From Acidipropionibacterium timonense (GTDB taxonomy: Bacteria > Actinomycetota > Actinomycetes > Propionibacteriales > Propionibacteriaceae): a DNA stretch of 52,018 nt. Both the position numbers and the translations under genes were made by a program. Location: contig NZ_LR027558.1 in assembly GCF_900605005.1 (NCBI RefSeq), forward strand, positions 1,992,682 through 2,044,699. Direction: 5' to 3'. Position 1 is the first letter of the stretch. The number at the start of each line of letters is the position of its first letter. Shown one piece after another: positions 38,801 through 51,755 of this stretch. The notes under the pieces are model-generated. The model saw nothing but the letters and a program-made list of their open reading frames with translations. It did not search any database and had not been told where the DNA came from.

Positions 38801-39271
38801 TCACCAGCGGTAGTGCGCGAAGGCGCGGTTCGCCTCGGCCATCTTGTGGGTGTCCTCGCGGCGCTTCACCGAAGCACCGAGGCCGTTCGAGGCGTCGAGG
38901 ATCTCGTTCATGAGTCGCTCGGCCATCGTCTTCTCGCGGCGATCACGCGAGAAGGAAACGAGCCAGCGCAGGGCCAGGGTGGTCTGACGGGCCGGCTTGA
39001 CCTCGACCGGAACCTGGTAGGTGGCGCCACCGACGCGGCGGGACTTCACCTCGAGGGAGGGCTTGATGTTGTCGAGAGCGCGCTTGAGGGTCTGCACCGG
39101 ATCGGTGTTCGTCTTGGCACGGCACCCCTCGAGGGCGGTGTAGACGATGTCCTGGGCAACGGTCTTCTTGCCGTCGAGCAGGATCTTGCTCACGAGCTGG
39201 GAGACCAGCGGCGACCCGTAGACGGGGTCGACCATGACTGGGCGCTTGGGCGCGGGTCCCTTACGAGGCAT
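38801..39271 (-). CDS. rpsG: 30S ribosomal protein S7
   Basis: A 156-residue protein of normal length, starting [20 protein letters not shown] with [19 protein letters not shown] and ending [13 protein letters not shown]. It binds the 3' domain of 16S rRNA and is the classical repressor of the str operon in E. coli. It follows rpsL after three bases. Confidence 0.98.
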   Translation of the reverse strand: MPRKGPAPKRPVMVDPVYGSPLVSQLVSKILLDGKKTVAQDIVYTALEGCRAKTNTDPVQTLKRALDNIKPSLEVKSRRVGGATYQVPVEVKPARQTTLALRWLVSFSRDRREKTMAERLMNEILDASNGLGASVKRREDTHKMAEANRAFAHYRW

Positions 39272-39274
39272 GGA

Positions 39275-39646
39275 TCACTTCTCCTTCTTGGCGCCGTAGT
39301 GGCTGCGCGCCTGCTTGCGGTTCTTGACACCCTGGGTGTCGAGGGAGCCGCGGACGATCTTGTAGCGGACACCCGGGAGGTCCTTGACGCGGCCACCGCG
39401 CACGAGCACCATCGAGTGCTCCTGGAGGTTGTGCCCGATCCCGGGGATGTAGGCCGTGACCTCGATACCCGAGGACAGACGCACGCGGGCGACCTTCCGC
39501 AGAGCCGAGTTCGGCTTCTTCGGGGTCGTCGTGTAGACGCGCGTGCAGACGCCACGGCGCTGCGGGGAGCCCTTGAGGGCAGGCGTCCTGTTCTTGCTCA
39601 TCTTGTCAGTGCGGCCCTTGCGGACCAGCTGCTGGATTGTAGGCAC
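39275..39646 (-). CDS. rpsL: 30S ribosomal protein S12
   Basis: A 123-residue protein of the decoding centre, first gene of the str cluster. Start GTG 39646 ([11 protein letters not shown]) fits the family; the upstream open part is leader. Lys43 in [12 protein letters not shown] and Lys88 in [11 protein letters not shown], the sites of streptomycin resistance, are wild type. The Asp in KDLPG is the residue methylthiolated in many bacteria. Confidence 0.98.
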   Translation of the reverse strand: MPTIQQLVRKGRTDKMSKNRTPALKGSPQRRGVCTRVYTTTPKKPNSALRKVARVRLSSGIEVTAYIPGIGHNLQEHSMVLVRGGRVKDLPGVRYKIVRGSLDTQGVKNRKQARSHYGAKKEK

Positions 39647-39856
39647 CGGCTGGTATCTCTTTCCGTCATGTGTGGGTAAGAATCCCTGGCTGCGCACCCA
39701 CTCGCCCGGCGCCGGGATCACCGCTGTCCCTCGCTCTGGGTGTCATGGGTACCGTGCGAACTCCGCACGGACGGACCGGACTCGCAGCAACTCGAGTGGT
39801 CGTGACGCCATGCCAAGGCACGCACAAGTGTCCGGTCGAACCGGACACGCGTTAAC
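39647..39856 (-). promoter_or_regulatory. Leader of the str operon
   Basis: About 200 transcribed bases lie between the predicted start of transcription (about 39850) and rpsL. No gene is seen. The stretch has no strong single hairpin that I can defend, though it is long enough for regulation. Confidence 0.4.
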
Positions 39857-39885
39857 AGGGTATCTCCCGGGTTTCAGGGGGTCAA
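39857..39885 (-). promoter_or_regulatory. Promoter of the rpsL-rpsG-fusA(-tuf) operon
   Basis: On the minus strand TTGACC (39885-39880) and TACCCT (39862-39857) have the ideal 17-base spacer. The word GAGTTTGACC occurs again at 39939-39948, upstream, without a matching -10, so part of the promoter may be duplicated. Confidence 0.7.
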
Positions 39886-39979
39886 ACTCAGCGACGCTGC
39901 GAGGAGGCGCACCGGGGGGCGCCACGAAACCCCATGGAGGTCAAACTCCACAGATGAAAAGCGCTGCGTCCGCAGCTCC

Positions 39980-40501
39980 TCAGGCACCCGTTCGAGGAAG
40001 GGCCACCGGGCGAGACACAGGAGCACCCACGCCGCCCGCAGCCAGGAAGCTGCCATGGCCCTTGTCGTTGACCTGTCCACTGATCGTTCCGTTGACGCGA
40101 AGGCTGCCCATGGCATGCATGGAGGGGAAGACGATCGGCGGAATGCTCACCGTCCCACCCTCAATCTTCGGCAGGACGATGGGACGTCCACTGACGTCGG
40201 GAAGGGCGATCGTCCCGCCCTTGACGGTCGGCAGGATGATGGGGCCAGCGCTGACGTTCGGCAGGTAAACGGTGCCGCCACGAATCTCCGGAGGCACGAT
40301 GCCGCGATGGTGAGGCGGCAGGCTGACGCCGACACTCACATGCACCGATGCACGATGAGTCGGGCGGGCATCCGCAGTGGCCCGGGATGTCGGAACGGGA
40401 ACGGGAGCAACCTGGTGCGCACTTGCCCCCGGAGCCGTCCCTACGAAAACGGCCAGTCCCAAGCATGCTGCAACCATCCCCGTCAGAACTGTTCGCTTCA
40501 T
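39980..40501 (-). CDS. Secreted protein with ten-residue repeats, ending LPRTGA
   Basis: A 173-residue exported protein. Residues 1 to about 30 form a Sec signal (MKRTVLTGMVAACLGLAVF, cut near ASA-HQ). A short Pro/Arg/His-rich part follows. The middle holds about five copies of a ten-residue unit of the form xGG/GP-x-[I/V]-x-LP-x-[V/I] (GGTVYLPNVS, AGPIILPTVK, GGTIALPDVS, GRPIVLPKIE, GGTVSIPPIV), which suggests a regular beta structure. The last residues are VALPRTGA-stop: a sortase-like LPxTG motif with nothing after it but one Ala. I recognise no family. The ATG has GGGGA upstream. It lies between rpoC and rpsL and points the same way. Confidence 0.75.
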   Translation of the reverse strand: MKRTVLTGMVAACLGLAVFVGTAPGASAHQVAPVPVPTSRATADARPTHRASVHVSVGVSLPPHHRGIVPPEIRGGTVYLPNVSAGPIILPTVKGGTIALPDVSGRPIVLPKIEGGTVSIPPIVFPSMHAMGSLRVNGTISGQVNDKGHGSFLAAGGVGAPVSRPVALPRTGA

Positions 40502-40883
40502 CCCGCTATCCCCTCGTAACACAGCAAGCACCTTAGCAGGCGTACCACCGCAGTCTACGCCTCCAATCACGCCTCGCCAGTCCGTCGTAGTACCACCGAA
40601 CGGCGCACCGATCCGGCCTGCGCTCCAGACGGCTGATCAGTAAACTTGGCAGCAGCCTGGCCCCTCGACGCCCCCGCCGACTGACCACCATGCTGGCCAC
40701 CGGCAACCCAGGTGTCAGTCACAGGTTCAGAAACGACGGCCTTGCCAGCGGAGATCGCAGCTTGCCGATCCCCCGCATGAACATGCAGAGATCCTCCCCG
40801 GCCCCGTCACCTCGACAAAGTCGAGATCAATAACACCGAAGTCAAGGGCGACGACACCCTGACCTACGTTCAGGCCTCATACA
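40502..40883. other. Intergenic region between rpoC and the repeat protein gene
   Basis: No intact gene is found. TAAGGT at 40530-40535 on the minus strand is a possible -10 for the repeat protein. The part around 40808-40880 reads on the plus strand as a protein-like stretch (DKVEINNTEVKGDDTLTYV) without start, stop or ribosome-binding site, perhaps a gene remnant. AT content is somewhat higher than in the neighbours. Confidence 0.4.
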
Positions 40884-40919
40884 AAAGCCTCTCCTCCCCA
40901 CGTGGGGAGGAGAGGCTTT
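40884..40919 (-). terminator. Terminator of the rpoBC operon
   Basis: AAAGCCTCTCCTCCCC (40884-40899) pairs perfectly with 40904-40919 around an ACGT loop (16 pairs), 18 bases past the rpoC stop. On the minus strand it runs into UUUUGU, a classic intrinsic terminator. Confidence 0.88.
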
Positions 40920-40937
40920 CGCAGCCGGGTCCTAGCC

Positions 40938-44819
<3,882 letters not shown>

Positions 44820-44960
44820 GGTGTGTCTCTTTCCCCCACTACCGGTGGGTGGTAGCCCCTCCCTGCCCAGGAGGAGTTCCAGTCGGGGTCAGCGTGACGG
44901 CGGGTTGTCCAGGCCCGTCGTCACCCCCTTCGGTTCAGCTTGTGTGGATGAGTCGTGGAA

Positions 44961-44985
44961 GGCCCGGCGGCGTCACCGCCGGGCC
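44961..44985 (-). promoter_or_regulatory. Hairpin between rpoB and rpoC
   Basis: GGCCCGGCGG (44961-44970) pairs perfectly with CCGCCGGGCC (44976-44985) around five bases, eight bases past the rpoB stop. It is followed by UUCC, not a U run. It may give partial termination or act as an RNA-processing site between the two subunit genes. Confidence 0.5.
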
Positions 44986-44992
44986 GCCGTCG

Positions 44993-47900
44993 TCAGTCGG
45001 CCAGGGCGTTGTCGGCACCGGGGCGTCGCGACAGGTCGATGCCCAGGTTGGAACGGGTGTCCTCGTCGGGTTCGCGCAGGTCGATCTCCTGACCCTCCGA
45101 GTTGAGCACCTCGACGTTCAGGCAGAGCGACTTCATCTCCTTGACGAGCACCTTGAAGGACTCGGGGATGCCGGGCTCGGGGATGTTCTCGCCCTTGACG
45201 ATCGCCTCGTACACCTTGACGCGGCCGGGCACGTCGTCCGACTTGATGGTGAGGAGCTCCTGGAGGGCCCAGGCGGCGCCGTACGCCTCCATGGCCCAGA
45301 CCTCCATCTCACCGAAGCGCTGGCCACCGAACTGCGCCTTGCCGCCCAGGGGCTGCTGGGTGATCATCGAGTACGGGCCGGTCGAGCGGGCGTGGATCTT
45401 GTCGTCGACGAGGTGGTGCAGCTTGAGCATGTACATGTAGCCCACGCCGACCTCCTTGGGGAACGGCTCGCCGGTGCGGCCGTCGAAGAGTCGGGCCTTG
45501 CCGTCGCTGTTGACCAGACGGTCACCGTCGCGGTTCGGGTGGCCGTTGTTGAGCAGACCCTGGATCTCGGTCTCGGTGGCGCCGTCGAAGACGGGGGTCG
45601 CCAGACGCGAGTTCTCGGGGACGTCGACGAGGCCGACCTCACGCAGCCGCTCGGCCCAGTCCCCCTCGACCTGGGTGATGTCCCAGCCGGAGTGGGCGAT
45701 CCAGCCCAGATGCATCTCGAGCACCTGGCCGACGTTCATGCGCGAGGGCACGCCCAGCGGGTTGAGGATGATGTCGACCGGGGTGCCGTCCTCGAGGAAG
45801 GGCATGTCCTCGACGGGCAGGACCTTCGAGATGACGCCCTTGTTGCCGTGACGACCGGCGAGCTTGTCACCGACGGTCACCTTGCGCTTCTGGGCGACGT
45901 ACACCCGGACCATCTGGTTGACGCCGGGCGAGAGCTCGTCGTCACCGTTCTCGGCGTCGAAGATGCGCACGCCGATGACGACGCCCTCCTCACCGTGGGG
46001 CACCTTGAGGGAGGTGTCGCGCACCTCGCGGGCCTTCTCACCGAAGATGGCGCGCAGCAGCCGCTCCTCCGGGGTGAGCTCGGTCTCGCCCTTGGGGGTC
46101 ACCTTGCCGACGAGGATGTCGCCGGTGCCGACGTGGGCACCGATGCGCACGATGCCGTTCTCGTCGAGGTTGGCGAGCATGTCCTCGGAGACATTGGGGA
46201 TGTCCCGGGTGATCTCCTCGGCGCCCAGCTTGGTGTCGCGGGCGTCGACCTCGTGCTCCTCGATGTGGATCGAGGTGAGGATGTCGTCGGAGACGATCCG
46301 CTGGGAAATGATGATGGCGTCCTCGTAGTTGAGGCCCTGCCACGGCATGAAGGCCGCCAGGACGTTGCGTCCCAGGGCGAGTTCGCCGTGGTCGGTCGAG
46401 GGGCCGTCGGCCAGCGGGGTGCCGACCTCGACGCGCTGTCCGGCCTTGACGATCGGGCGCTGGTTGACGCAGGTGCCGGCGTTCGAGCGGCGGAACTTCT
46501 CCAGCCGGTAGGTCTGGTAGGTGCCGTCGTCGCAGGCGATGTCGATGAGGTCGGCCGAGACCGACAGCACCGTTCCGGCCTTCTCGGCCAGGGTGACGTC
46601 GCCGCCGTCGACCGCGCAGTCGTACTCCATGCCGGTGCCCACGTAGGGGGCCTCGGTACGGATGAGCGGCACGGCCTGACGCTGCATGTTGGCGCCCATG
46701 AGGGCTCGGGAGGCGTCGTCGTGCTCGAGGAAGGGGATGAGCGAGGAGCCGACCGACACCATCTGACGCGGGGAGACGTCCATGTAGTCGACCTCTTCGC
46801 CGGGCACCTCGTCCGGGTCGCCGTGGCGCTTGCGCACGAGGACGCGAGCATTGGCGAAGTGACCGTCCTCGGTGAGGGCGGCGTTCGCCTGGGCGATGAT
46901 GTGGCGGTCCTCCTCGTCGGCGGTGAGGTAGTCGACGTCGTCGGTCACCTGGCCGTCGATGACCCGGCGGTACGGGGTCTCGATGAAGCCGAAGGCGTTG
47001 ACCCGGGCGAACGAGGCCAGGGAGCCGATGAGGCCGATGTTCGGGCCCTCAGGGGTCTCGATCGGGCACATGCGGCCGTAGTGGGACGGGTGGACGTCAC
47101 GGACCTCCATGCCGGCACGGTCGCGGGACAGACCTCCGGGGCCCAGGGCCGACAGACGACGACGGTGGGTCATCTCGGCCAGCGGGTTGTTCTGGTCCAT
47201 GAACTGCGACAGCTGGGAGGTTCCGAAGAACTCCTTGATCGCGGCGGTCACCGGGCGGATGTTGATGAGCGTCTGCGGGGTGATGGCCTCGATGTCCTGG
47301 GTCGTCATCCGGTCGCGGACGACGCGTTCCATGCGCCCCAGGCCGGTACGCAGCTGGTTCTGGATGAGCTCGCCGACGGTGCGCAGACGACGGTTGCCGA
47401 AATGGTCGATGTCGTCGGGCTCGACGATGACGTCCTCACGATCCTCCCGCGGCAGGGTCTCCCGACCCTCGTGGAGGGCGCAGATGTAGTGGATTGCCGC
47501 GACGATGTCGTCGATGGTGAGCACCTGCTGGTCGAAGGGCAGCGAAAGGCCGAGCTTCTTGTTGATCTTGTACCGACCGACCTTGGCCAGGTCGTAGCGC
47601 TTGGGGTTGAAGTAGTAGTTCTCGAGGAGCTGCTGGGCGGCGTCGCGGGACGGCGGCTCGCCGGGACGAAGCTTCTTGTAGATGTCGAGGAGCGCCTGGT
47701 CCTGGGTGTCGACGCCGTGGTCCTTGTCGAGGGTCTGGCGGATCGACTCGTAGTCGCCGAACTCCTCGAGGATGCGGTCGGCGGTCCAGCCGAGGGCCTT
47801 GAGGAAGACGGTGACGTTCTGCTTGCGCTTGCGATCGAGGCGGACGCCGACGGTGTCACGCTTGTCGATCTCGAACTCCAGCCAGGCTCCGCGGCTCGGG

Positions 47901-48475
47901 ATGACCTTGCAGGTGTAGACGTCCTTGTCGGAGGTCTTGTCGGGGGTGCGCTCGAAGTAGACGCCCGGGGACCGGACGAGCTGCGAGACGACGACGCGCT
48001 CGGTGCCACCGATGATGAAGGTGCCCTTGGGGGTCATGAGCGGGAAGTCGCCGATGAAGACCGTCTGCGACTTGATCTCGCCGGTCTCGTTGTTGGTGAA
48101 CTCCGCGGTGACGAACAGCGGCGCCGCGTAGGTGCTGTCGCGATCCTTGCACTCGTCGAGGGTGTGCTTGGGATCCTCGAACCGATGATCCCGGAACGAC
48201 AACGACATCGTCTCCGAGTAGTCCTCGATGGGCGAGATCTCCTCGAAGATCTCCTCCAGACCGGACTTGGTGTTGACGTCGGTGCGCCCCTGGGCCAGGG
48301 CCTCCTCGACGTGGGCCTGCCAGATCTCGTTGCCGACGAGCCAGTTGAACGACTCGACCTGCAGATCCAGGAGGTTGGGCACCTCGAGCGGTTCATGAAT
48401 CTTGGCGAAGGAGATTCGTCCGCTCTGGGGGGAGATGACGTTGGTGTTCTTCGACGCGATGCGCGTGGCGGCCAA
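44993..48475 (-). CDS. rpoB: RNA polymerase subunit beta
   Basis: An 1160-residue catalytic subunit. The rifampicin-binding region reads [14 protein letters not shown], then [20 protein letters not shown] in outline, with the usual Ser, Gln, Asp, His and Ser residues, so no resistance change is visible. The C-terminal [20 protein letters not shown] and [18 protein letters not shown] are typical. I start at TTG 48475 ([12 protein letters not shown]) with GGAAGGA seven bases upstream; the frame stays open to 48556, which would cover the leader hairpin. Confidence 0.98.
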   Translation of the reverse strand: MAATRIASKNTNVISPQSGRISFAKIHEPLEVPNLLDLQVESFNWLVGNEIWQAHVEEALAQGRTDVNTKSGLEEIFEEISPIEDYSETMSLSFRDHRFEDPKHTLDECKDRDSTYAAPLFVTAEFTNNETGEIKSQTVFIGDFPLMTPKGTFIIGGTERVVVSQLVRSPGVYFERTPDKTSDKDVYTCKVIPSRGAWLEFEIDKRDTVGVRLDRKRKQNVTVFLKALGWTADRILEEFGDYESIRQTLDKDHGVDTQDQALLDIYKKLRPGEPPSRDAAQQLLENYYFNPKRYDLAKVGRYKINKKLGLSLPFDQQVLTIDDIVAAIHYICALHEGRETLPREDREDVIVEPDDIDHFGNRRLRTVGELIQNQLRTGLGRMERVVRDRMTTQDIEAITPQTLINIRPVTAAIKEFFGTSQLSQFMDQNNPLAEMTHRRRLSALGPGGLSRDRAGMEVRDVHPSHYGRMCPIETPEGPNIGLIGSLASFARVNAFGFIETPYRRVIDGQVTDDVDYLTADEEDRHIIAQANAALTEDGHFANARVLVRKRHGDPDEVPGEEVDYMDVSPRQMVSVGSSLIPFLEHDDASRALMGANMQRQAVPLIRTEAPYVGTGMEYDCAVDGGDVTLAEKAGTVLSVSADLIDIACDDGTYQTYRLEKFRRSNAGTCVNQRPIVKAGQRVEVGTPLADGPSTDHGELALGRNVLAAFMPWQGLNYEDAIIISQRIVSDDILTSIHIEEHEVDARDTKLGAEEITRDIPNVSEDMLANLDENGIVRIGAHVGTGDILVGKVTPKGETELTPEERLLRAIFGEKAREVRDTSLKVPHGEEGVVIGVRIFDAENGDDELSPGVNQMVRVYVAQKRKVTVGDKLAGRHGNKGVISKVLPVEDMPFLEDGTPVDIILNPLGVPSRMNVGQVLEMHLGWIAHSGWDITQVEGDWAERLREVGLVDVPENSRLATPVFDGATETEIQGLLNNGHPNRDGDRLVNSDGKARLFDGRTGEPFPKEVGVGYMYMLKLHHLVDDKIHARSTGPYSMITQQPLGGKAQFGGQRFGEMEVWAMEAYGAAWALQELLTIKSDDVPGRVKVYEAIVKGENIPEPGIPESFKVLVKEMKSLCLNVEVLNSEGQEIDLREPDEDTRSNLGIDLSRRPGADNALAD

Positions 48476-48541
48476 TGTGCGGTCCTTCCGAGAACTCCTG
48501 CTACCGGCCGGGGGATCGACCGGTTCGGGGCATGACGAGCC

Positions 48542-48560
48542 GCCCATGTCAAGCATGGGC
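48542..48560 (-). promoter_or_regulatory. Leader hairpin of rpoB
   Basis: GCCCATG (48542-48548) pairs with CATGGGC (48554-48560) around five bases, in the 5' leader between the predicted transcription start and rpoB. It may influence rpoB expression; no known motif is recognised. Confidence 0.4.
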
Positions 48561-48587
48561 AGTCCGCTGGCTATGGGGCAAGGAGTG

Positions 48588-48616
48588 AGTCTACGACACT
48601 ATCACAGACAATGCAA
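48588..48616 (-). promoter_or_regulatory. Promoter of rpoBC
   Basis: On the minus strand TTGCAT (48616-48611) and TAGACT (48593-48588) are 17 bases apart. Transcription would start near 48581, giving a leader of about 105 bases. This makes rpoBC independent of rplJL. Confidence 0.7.
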
Positions 48617-48658
48617 CCACGATCAGGGCGACCCAGCCATCGGAGGAAGACGAGGGGC

Positions 48659-49843
48659 TCACCCGACGAGTTCTCGCCACAGCCCGAGGAGCAACGGATC
48701 GACCGGCGTTCCGACGTACGGGTGATACCACCCTTCGATCACATGACCAGCCAAACAGTTATTCCCGACCTGGCGGGGTGTGTCGTCGCCCGGAGCCCAC
48801 CACAGGGTCGTTGTGATCGGTGCGTCCCCTCTTTCGCGGCGTACCACGGTGGCACTGTGGTACTCTTGGACCCGGTCAGCCGGGCGATGTGCCGGCAGCA
48901 ATGGGCCATGGTCGATGATGACGAGGTGGTCACCCTCCGCACTGCGATGATGCAAGGAGCGATGAGGACGAGCCGTACTTCCCCACCCAGCAAGGATTTC
49001 GGCGTCAGTGACGATGAGAGTCGCACCGGGGTCCAGTTGTGCCCGGCCCTCAGCGGTGGACCTGACGGTGAGCAGTGCACAGGTTGGTAGCGCCGGGGCA
49101 CGGAGGCGACGCAACTGGCCGTTGACGATCTCAGCCACCGGATCACCGGCCACTTCCCCACACAAGATCTTGGCCCCAGCCACGTCCTCGGTGACGAGGG
49201 TGGGATGGCCGACGTGGGTCCGACCCAAGGTCACACCATTCCAACCCTCCGGTAGGCCAATCCCCTCGGGAACGGAGTCGACGGCCTCCAGATCAGCGGG
49301 GTCCTGCCACCAGTCATCACAGATGCCGGCACATTCGCGCATGACGACACTGCCGCCTCGACGACCGACGACCAGCAGGTATTCTGCCGGGGCTCCTTGC
49401 GGAACCGGGATCGGTAGATGGGCACCGGCCCACTCGGGATCCTCGGGGAGGGTGACCGAACCCTGGTTCTCGGGCAGGTCCTCGGAGGACTCCTGGCACC
49501 ACTGACTCGGCACGGCACGGATGAGGGCTGCCAGTATCTCCGCGAGCTCCCCCTCGGGTTCGACGACCAGCCACGGCAGGGCCGGGCACCCGGACGGTAG
49601 GACCCGCACACCGGATTTGTCCCACACGACGAGGATCGGCCCTTCCCCACCCAGCAGAACTCCCCCACAGCCCAGATTTCCGTCGCTGGACCGCCAGTCG
49701 TCCAGCGGGCCAAGGACGACAAGATCTCGGCCACCAGCAGTGACCACCCCAATGGGATCAGCCCCACAGACGCCAGACCCGCGCAGCCAGTCGACCTCAG
49801 GGCCACCAGCCCAAGGCCATTGCTCAATCCTTGTCCCGGTCAT
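48659..49843 (-). CDS. Hypothetical protein between rplL and rpoB
   Basis: A 394-residue soluble protein that I do not recognise. There is no signal peptide and no membrane helix. It is rich in Gly, Pro and Trp, with many acidic residues (likely acidic overall), and holds scattered Cys (GVCGADPIG, MRECAGICDDWW, AKILCGEV). The rhythm of short beta strands (LVVLGPLDD, ILVVWDKSG, YLLVVGRRGGSV, HLVIIDHGPLL) suggests a beta-rich fold. It begins four bases after the stop of the secreted protein gene upstream, so both are co-transcribed. Codon and base use are slightly less GC-extreme than in rpoB and rplL, which fits later arrival. Confidence 0.65.
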   Translation of the reverse strand: MTGTRIEQWPWAGGPEVDWLRGSGVCGADPIGVVTAGGRDLVVLGPLDDWRSSDGNLGCGGVLLGGEGPILVVWDKSGVRVLPSGCPALPWLVVEPEGELAEILAALIRAVPSQWCQESSEDLPENQGSVTLPEDPEWAGAHLPIPVPQGAPAEYLLVVGRRGGSVVMRECAGICDDWWQDPADLEAVDSVPEGIGLPEGWNGVTLGRTHVGHPTLVTEDVAGAKILCGEVAGDPVAEIVNGQLRRLRAPALPTCALLTVRSTAEGRAQLDPGATLIVTDAEILAGWGSTARPHRSLHHRSAEGDHLVIIDHGPLLPAHRPADRVQEYHSATVVRRERGDAPITTTLWWAPGDDTPRQVGNNCLAGHVIEGWYHPYVGTPVDPLLLGLWRELVG

Positions 49844-49847
49844 GACG

Positions 49848-50336
49848 TCACCCCGCGATCGCGATCATTTTCCCGCGTAGCGGAACACCGCTCGCGGTAA
49901 CAGACACCACGAGGTCAGACTTACCACGTGGATCACCCTTTTTGACTTTCCACGCGCTGCCACCGTGGCCAGCGGTATCCTTGTCAATCCAGTACTGCTT
50001 CTTGGGCTCTTGGTACGCTGTCCGCCCCTTAACCTTGACCGAGAACTTACCAACGTCTACTCGATTAACTTTGCCAGGGACCACCAATCGCATGGGCAAA
50101 ACAACCGATCCGCCCCCAGCGCATGCCGGAAACACCTGCCCCCGCGTCGATATGGTCCCGGTCCTGGCCACTTCGACCGGTGCTCCAGCCGGATTGCACG
50201 GCATCGCCCCAGACGGCACCATCCTCATGGGCTCGCTGTCGATAACCGGAGGCTCGCTGGCTTGAGCCATCGGTATCACTGCTGCGCTCATCGCCAGGAC
50301 AGCTGTAGCAAGCCCTCCAATAATGGTCTTTCGCAT
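49848..50336 (-). CDS. Small secreted protein of unknown function
   Basis: A 162-residue exported protein with a Sec signal (MRKTIIGGLATAVLAMSAAV, likely cut after AQA, near residue 26). The mature part has two Cys (MPCNPAG, FPACAGGG) that could form a disulphide, then a Lys/Gly-rich beta-like end (VKVKGRTAYQEPKKQYWID, VVSVTASGVPLRG). No family is recognised. The start ATG has GGAGGG upstream. TATAAG at 50350-50355 lies close before it, so the mRNA leader is very short. It is the first gene of a two-gene unit with the next protein. Confidence 0.7.
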   Translation of the reverse strand: MRKTIIGGLATAVLAMSAAVIPMAQASEPPVIDSEPMRMVPSGAMPCNPAGAPVEVARTGTISTRGQVFPACAGGGSVVLPMRLVVPGKVNRVDVGKFSVKVKGRTAYQEPKKQYWIDKDTAGHGGSAWKVKKGDPRGKSDLVVSVTASGVPLRGKMIAIAG

Positions 50337-50349
50337 TGTCCCTCCATCG

Positions 50350-50355
50350 CTTATA
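50350..50355 (-). promoter_or_regulatory. -10 box TATAAG of the two-gene unit
   Basis: TATAAG on the minus strand lies 13 bases before the ATG of the secreted protein gene, with a GGAGGG word between. The -35 is poor (GCTCAG or GGCTCA at 17-18 bases). This is the best candidate start for the unit, placed after the rplL terminator. Confidence 0.35.
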
Positions 50356-50444
50356 GACATCACCGAAGCTCCCTGAGCCGGAGCATCGGTCAGCTTGCTG
50401 GGAATACATCCCATCTCGGTCAGGGAGAAGACTAAAATAGGATT

Positions 50445-50469
50445 GCGCCGCCCCACAAGGGGGCGGCGC
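50445..50469 (-). terminator. Terminator of rplJL
   Basis: GCGCCGCCCC (50445-50454) pairs perfectly with GGGGCGGCGC (50460-50469) around five bases, 38 bases past the rplL stop. On the minus strand AAUCCUAUUUU follows. It separates rplJL from the two-gene unit. Confidence 0.75.
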
Positions 50470-50507
50470 AAAGCTTTCAGTCGCCACTTCGGGCGACCCT
50501 CACCGGG

Positions 50508-50897
50508 TCACTTGAGGCTGACGGTGGCGCCGGCGGCCTCGAGGGCCTCCTTGGCCTTCTGGGCATCGTCCTTCTTGGCCTTCTCGAGGATCGGCTTCGG
50601 GGCGGCCTCGACGAGGTCCTTGGCATCCTTGAGGCCGAGGCTGGTAAGAGCGCGGACCTCCTTGATGACCTGGATCTTCTTGTCGCCGGCGGACTCGAGA
50701 ATGACGTCGAACTCGTCCTTCTCCTCCTCCTCGGCGGCGGCCTCGCCACCGGCGGCCGGGGCAGCGGCAGCCACGGCGACGGGGGCGGCGGCGGAGACGT
50801 CGAAGGTCTCCTCGAACAGCTTCACGAACTCGGAGAGCTCGATGAGGGTCATCTCCTTGAAGGCGTCAAGGAGCTCTTCGTTGCTGAGCTTCGCCAT
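50508..50897 (-). CDS. rplL: 50S ribosomal protein L7/L12
   Basis: A 129-residue stalk protein that recruits translation GTPases. The N-terminal dimer domain ([21 protein letters not shown]) leads to an Ala/Gly/Glu hinge and the C-terminal domain ([35 protein letters not shown]). The ATG at MAKLSNEE is chosen; the open frame upstream overlaps rplJ. It follows rplJ by 13 bases. Confidence 0.98.
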   Translation of the reverse strand: MAKLSNEELLDAFKEMTLIELSEFVKLFEETFDVSAAAPVAVAAAAPAAGGEAAAEEEEKDEFDVILESAGDKKIQVIKEVRALTSLGLKDAKDLVEAAPKPILEKAKKDDAQKAKEALEAAGATVSLK

Positions 50898-50910
50898 GAT
50901 GGGCGTCCTT

Positions 50911-51525
50911 TCACTCGTTGGTGTTGTCCTGGGCGGCGGACGCCTCAGGGGTCTCGGTTGTCTTGGGCTCCTGGTCGGAAGCCTCTCCAGCTCCACCGAT
51001 CACGGACGGATCAGCAGCAGCCTTCTCCTGCAGGGCGCCGAGGCCGCGGGCGGCCTTGGACGGCAGGGCGTTGAAGACCACAGCGGCCTTCGTGAGATTG
51101 GCCTTGAGGCCACCGGCGAGCTTGGCGAGGAGAACCTCGCGGGACTCGAGATCGGCGAGCTTCTTGACCTCGTCGGCGTCGAGGACTCGTCCGTCCATGA
51201 CGCCGCCCTTGATGACCAGGAGCGGGTTGTCCTTCGCGAAGTTCTTCAGACCCTTGGCCGCAGCGGCCACGTCACCGTTGATGAAGGTGAGGGCGGTCGG
51301 GCCGACGAGCTGCTCGTCGAGTCCCTCGATGCCCGCCTCACGAGCGGCGATCCGGGTCAGGGTGTTCTTCGCAACGGCGTAGGTGGCGTCACTCCCCAGC
51401 GAGCGCCGAAGATTCTTCAGCGCAGCCACGGAGAGACCGCGGTACTCGGTCAGCACGGTCGCGTCGGCCGAGGAGATCTTCTCCTTGAGCTCCGCGACCG
51501 CGGCTGCCTTGTCAGGCCTAGCCAT
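50911..51525 (-). CDS. rplJ: 50S ribosomal protein L10
   Basis: A 204-residue stalk base protein. [18 protein letters not shown] starts the domain; [20 protein letters not shown] and [12 protein letters not shown] follow. The C-terminal helices bind L7/L12, and an acidic, Thr/Gln/Glu-rich tail of about 25 residues closes it, longer than in E. coli (165 aa). L10 with L7/L12 represses its own mRNA by binding the leader found here. Confidence 0.97.
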   Translation of the reverse strand: MARPDKAAAVAELKEKISSADATVLTEYRGLSVAALKNLRRSLGSDATYAVAKNTLTRIAAREAGIEGLDEQLVGPTALTFINGDVAAAAKGLKNFAKDNPLLVIKGGVMDGRVLDADEVKKLADLESREVLLAKLAGGLKANLTKAAVVFNALPSKAARGLGALQEKAAADPSVIGGAGEASDQEPKTTETPEASAAQDNTNE

Positions 51526-51604
51526 TGGGTCTCCTTCCCACTTCTCGTACTGAGCGCAGCCGGAGGACCGGCCGCACCGATGCCGCAGACCCTGCACATG
51601 AAAA

Positions 51605-51651
51605 GAGCCCCGGAGCGCAGGCTCGACGGGGCGACCCCTGGGAAGGGGCTC
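51605..51651 (-). promoter_or_regulatory. L10-type leader of rplJL
   Basis: On the minus strand GAGCCCC (51651-51645) pairs with GGGGCTC (51611-51605), followed by a U run (UUUU), with a structured interior. It lies about 80 bases before rplJ. Placement and shape fit the ribosomal L10 leader, where the L10-L7/L12 complex binds and lowers expression. The U run after the closing stem also suggests an attenuator. Confidence 0.75.
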
Positions 51652-51726
51652 GTTCGTGTCACCTGCGCGGGCCATCACATGGATGCTTGACGGGGAGAAC
51701 CCGACCAGCGGTCTTCGGCTTGGGCG

Positions 51727-51755
51727 ACTCTACCCGCCGCGACGGCGTCGACCAA
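51727..51755 (-). promoter_or_regulatory. Promoter of rplJL
   Basis: On the minus strand TTGGTC (51755-51750) and TAGAGT (51732-51727) are 17 bases apart. Transcription would start near 51720, about 70 bases before the L10-type fold. Confidence 0.65.

Noticed and set aside
44849-48535. Very long plus-strand open frame of about 1228 codons opposite rpoB
   Set aside because: It is the antisense shadow of rpoB caused by GC-rich third positions: Asp/Val/Leu/Gly-heavy, no domain, no ribosome-binding site. The same applies to 40902-44855 opposite rpoC, 36151-38685 opposite fusA, and 27941-30496 and 30331-32769 opposite glnS and the nucleotidase.
48476-48556. Longer N terminus of RpoB from the upstream in-frame start
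   Set aside because: The added residues are not RpoB-like and would cover the leader hairpin; TTG at 48475 has a strong ribosome-binding site and the family N terminus.
50065-50487. Minus-strand frame of 140 codons overlapping the small secreted protein gene
   Set aside because: It is a shadow in another frame; the signal peptide and ribosome-binding site belong to the 49848-50336 frame.
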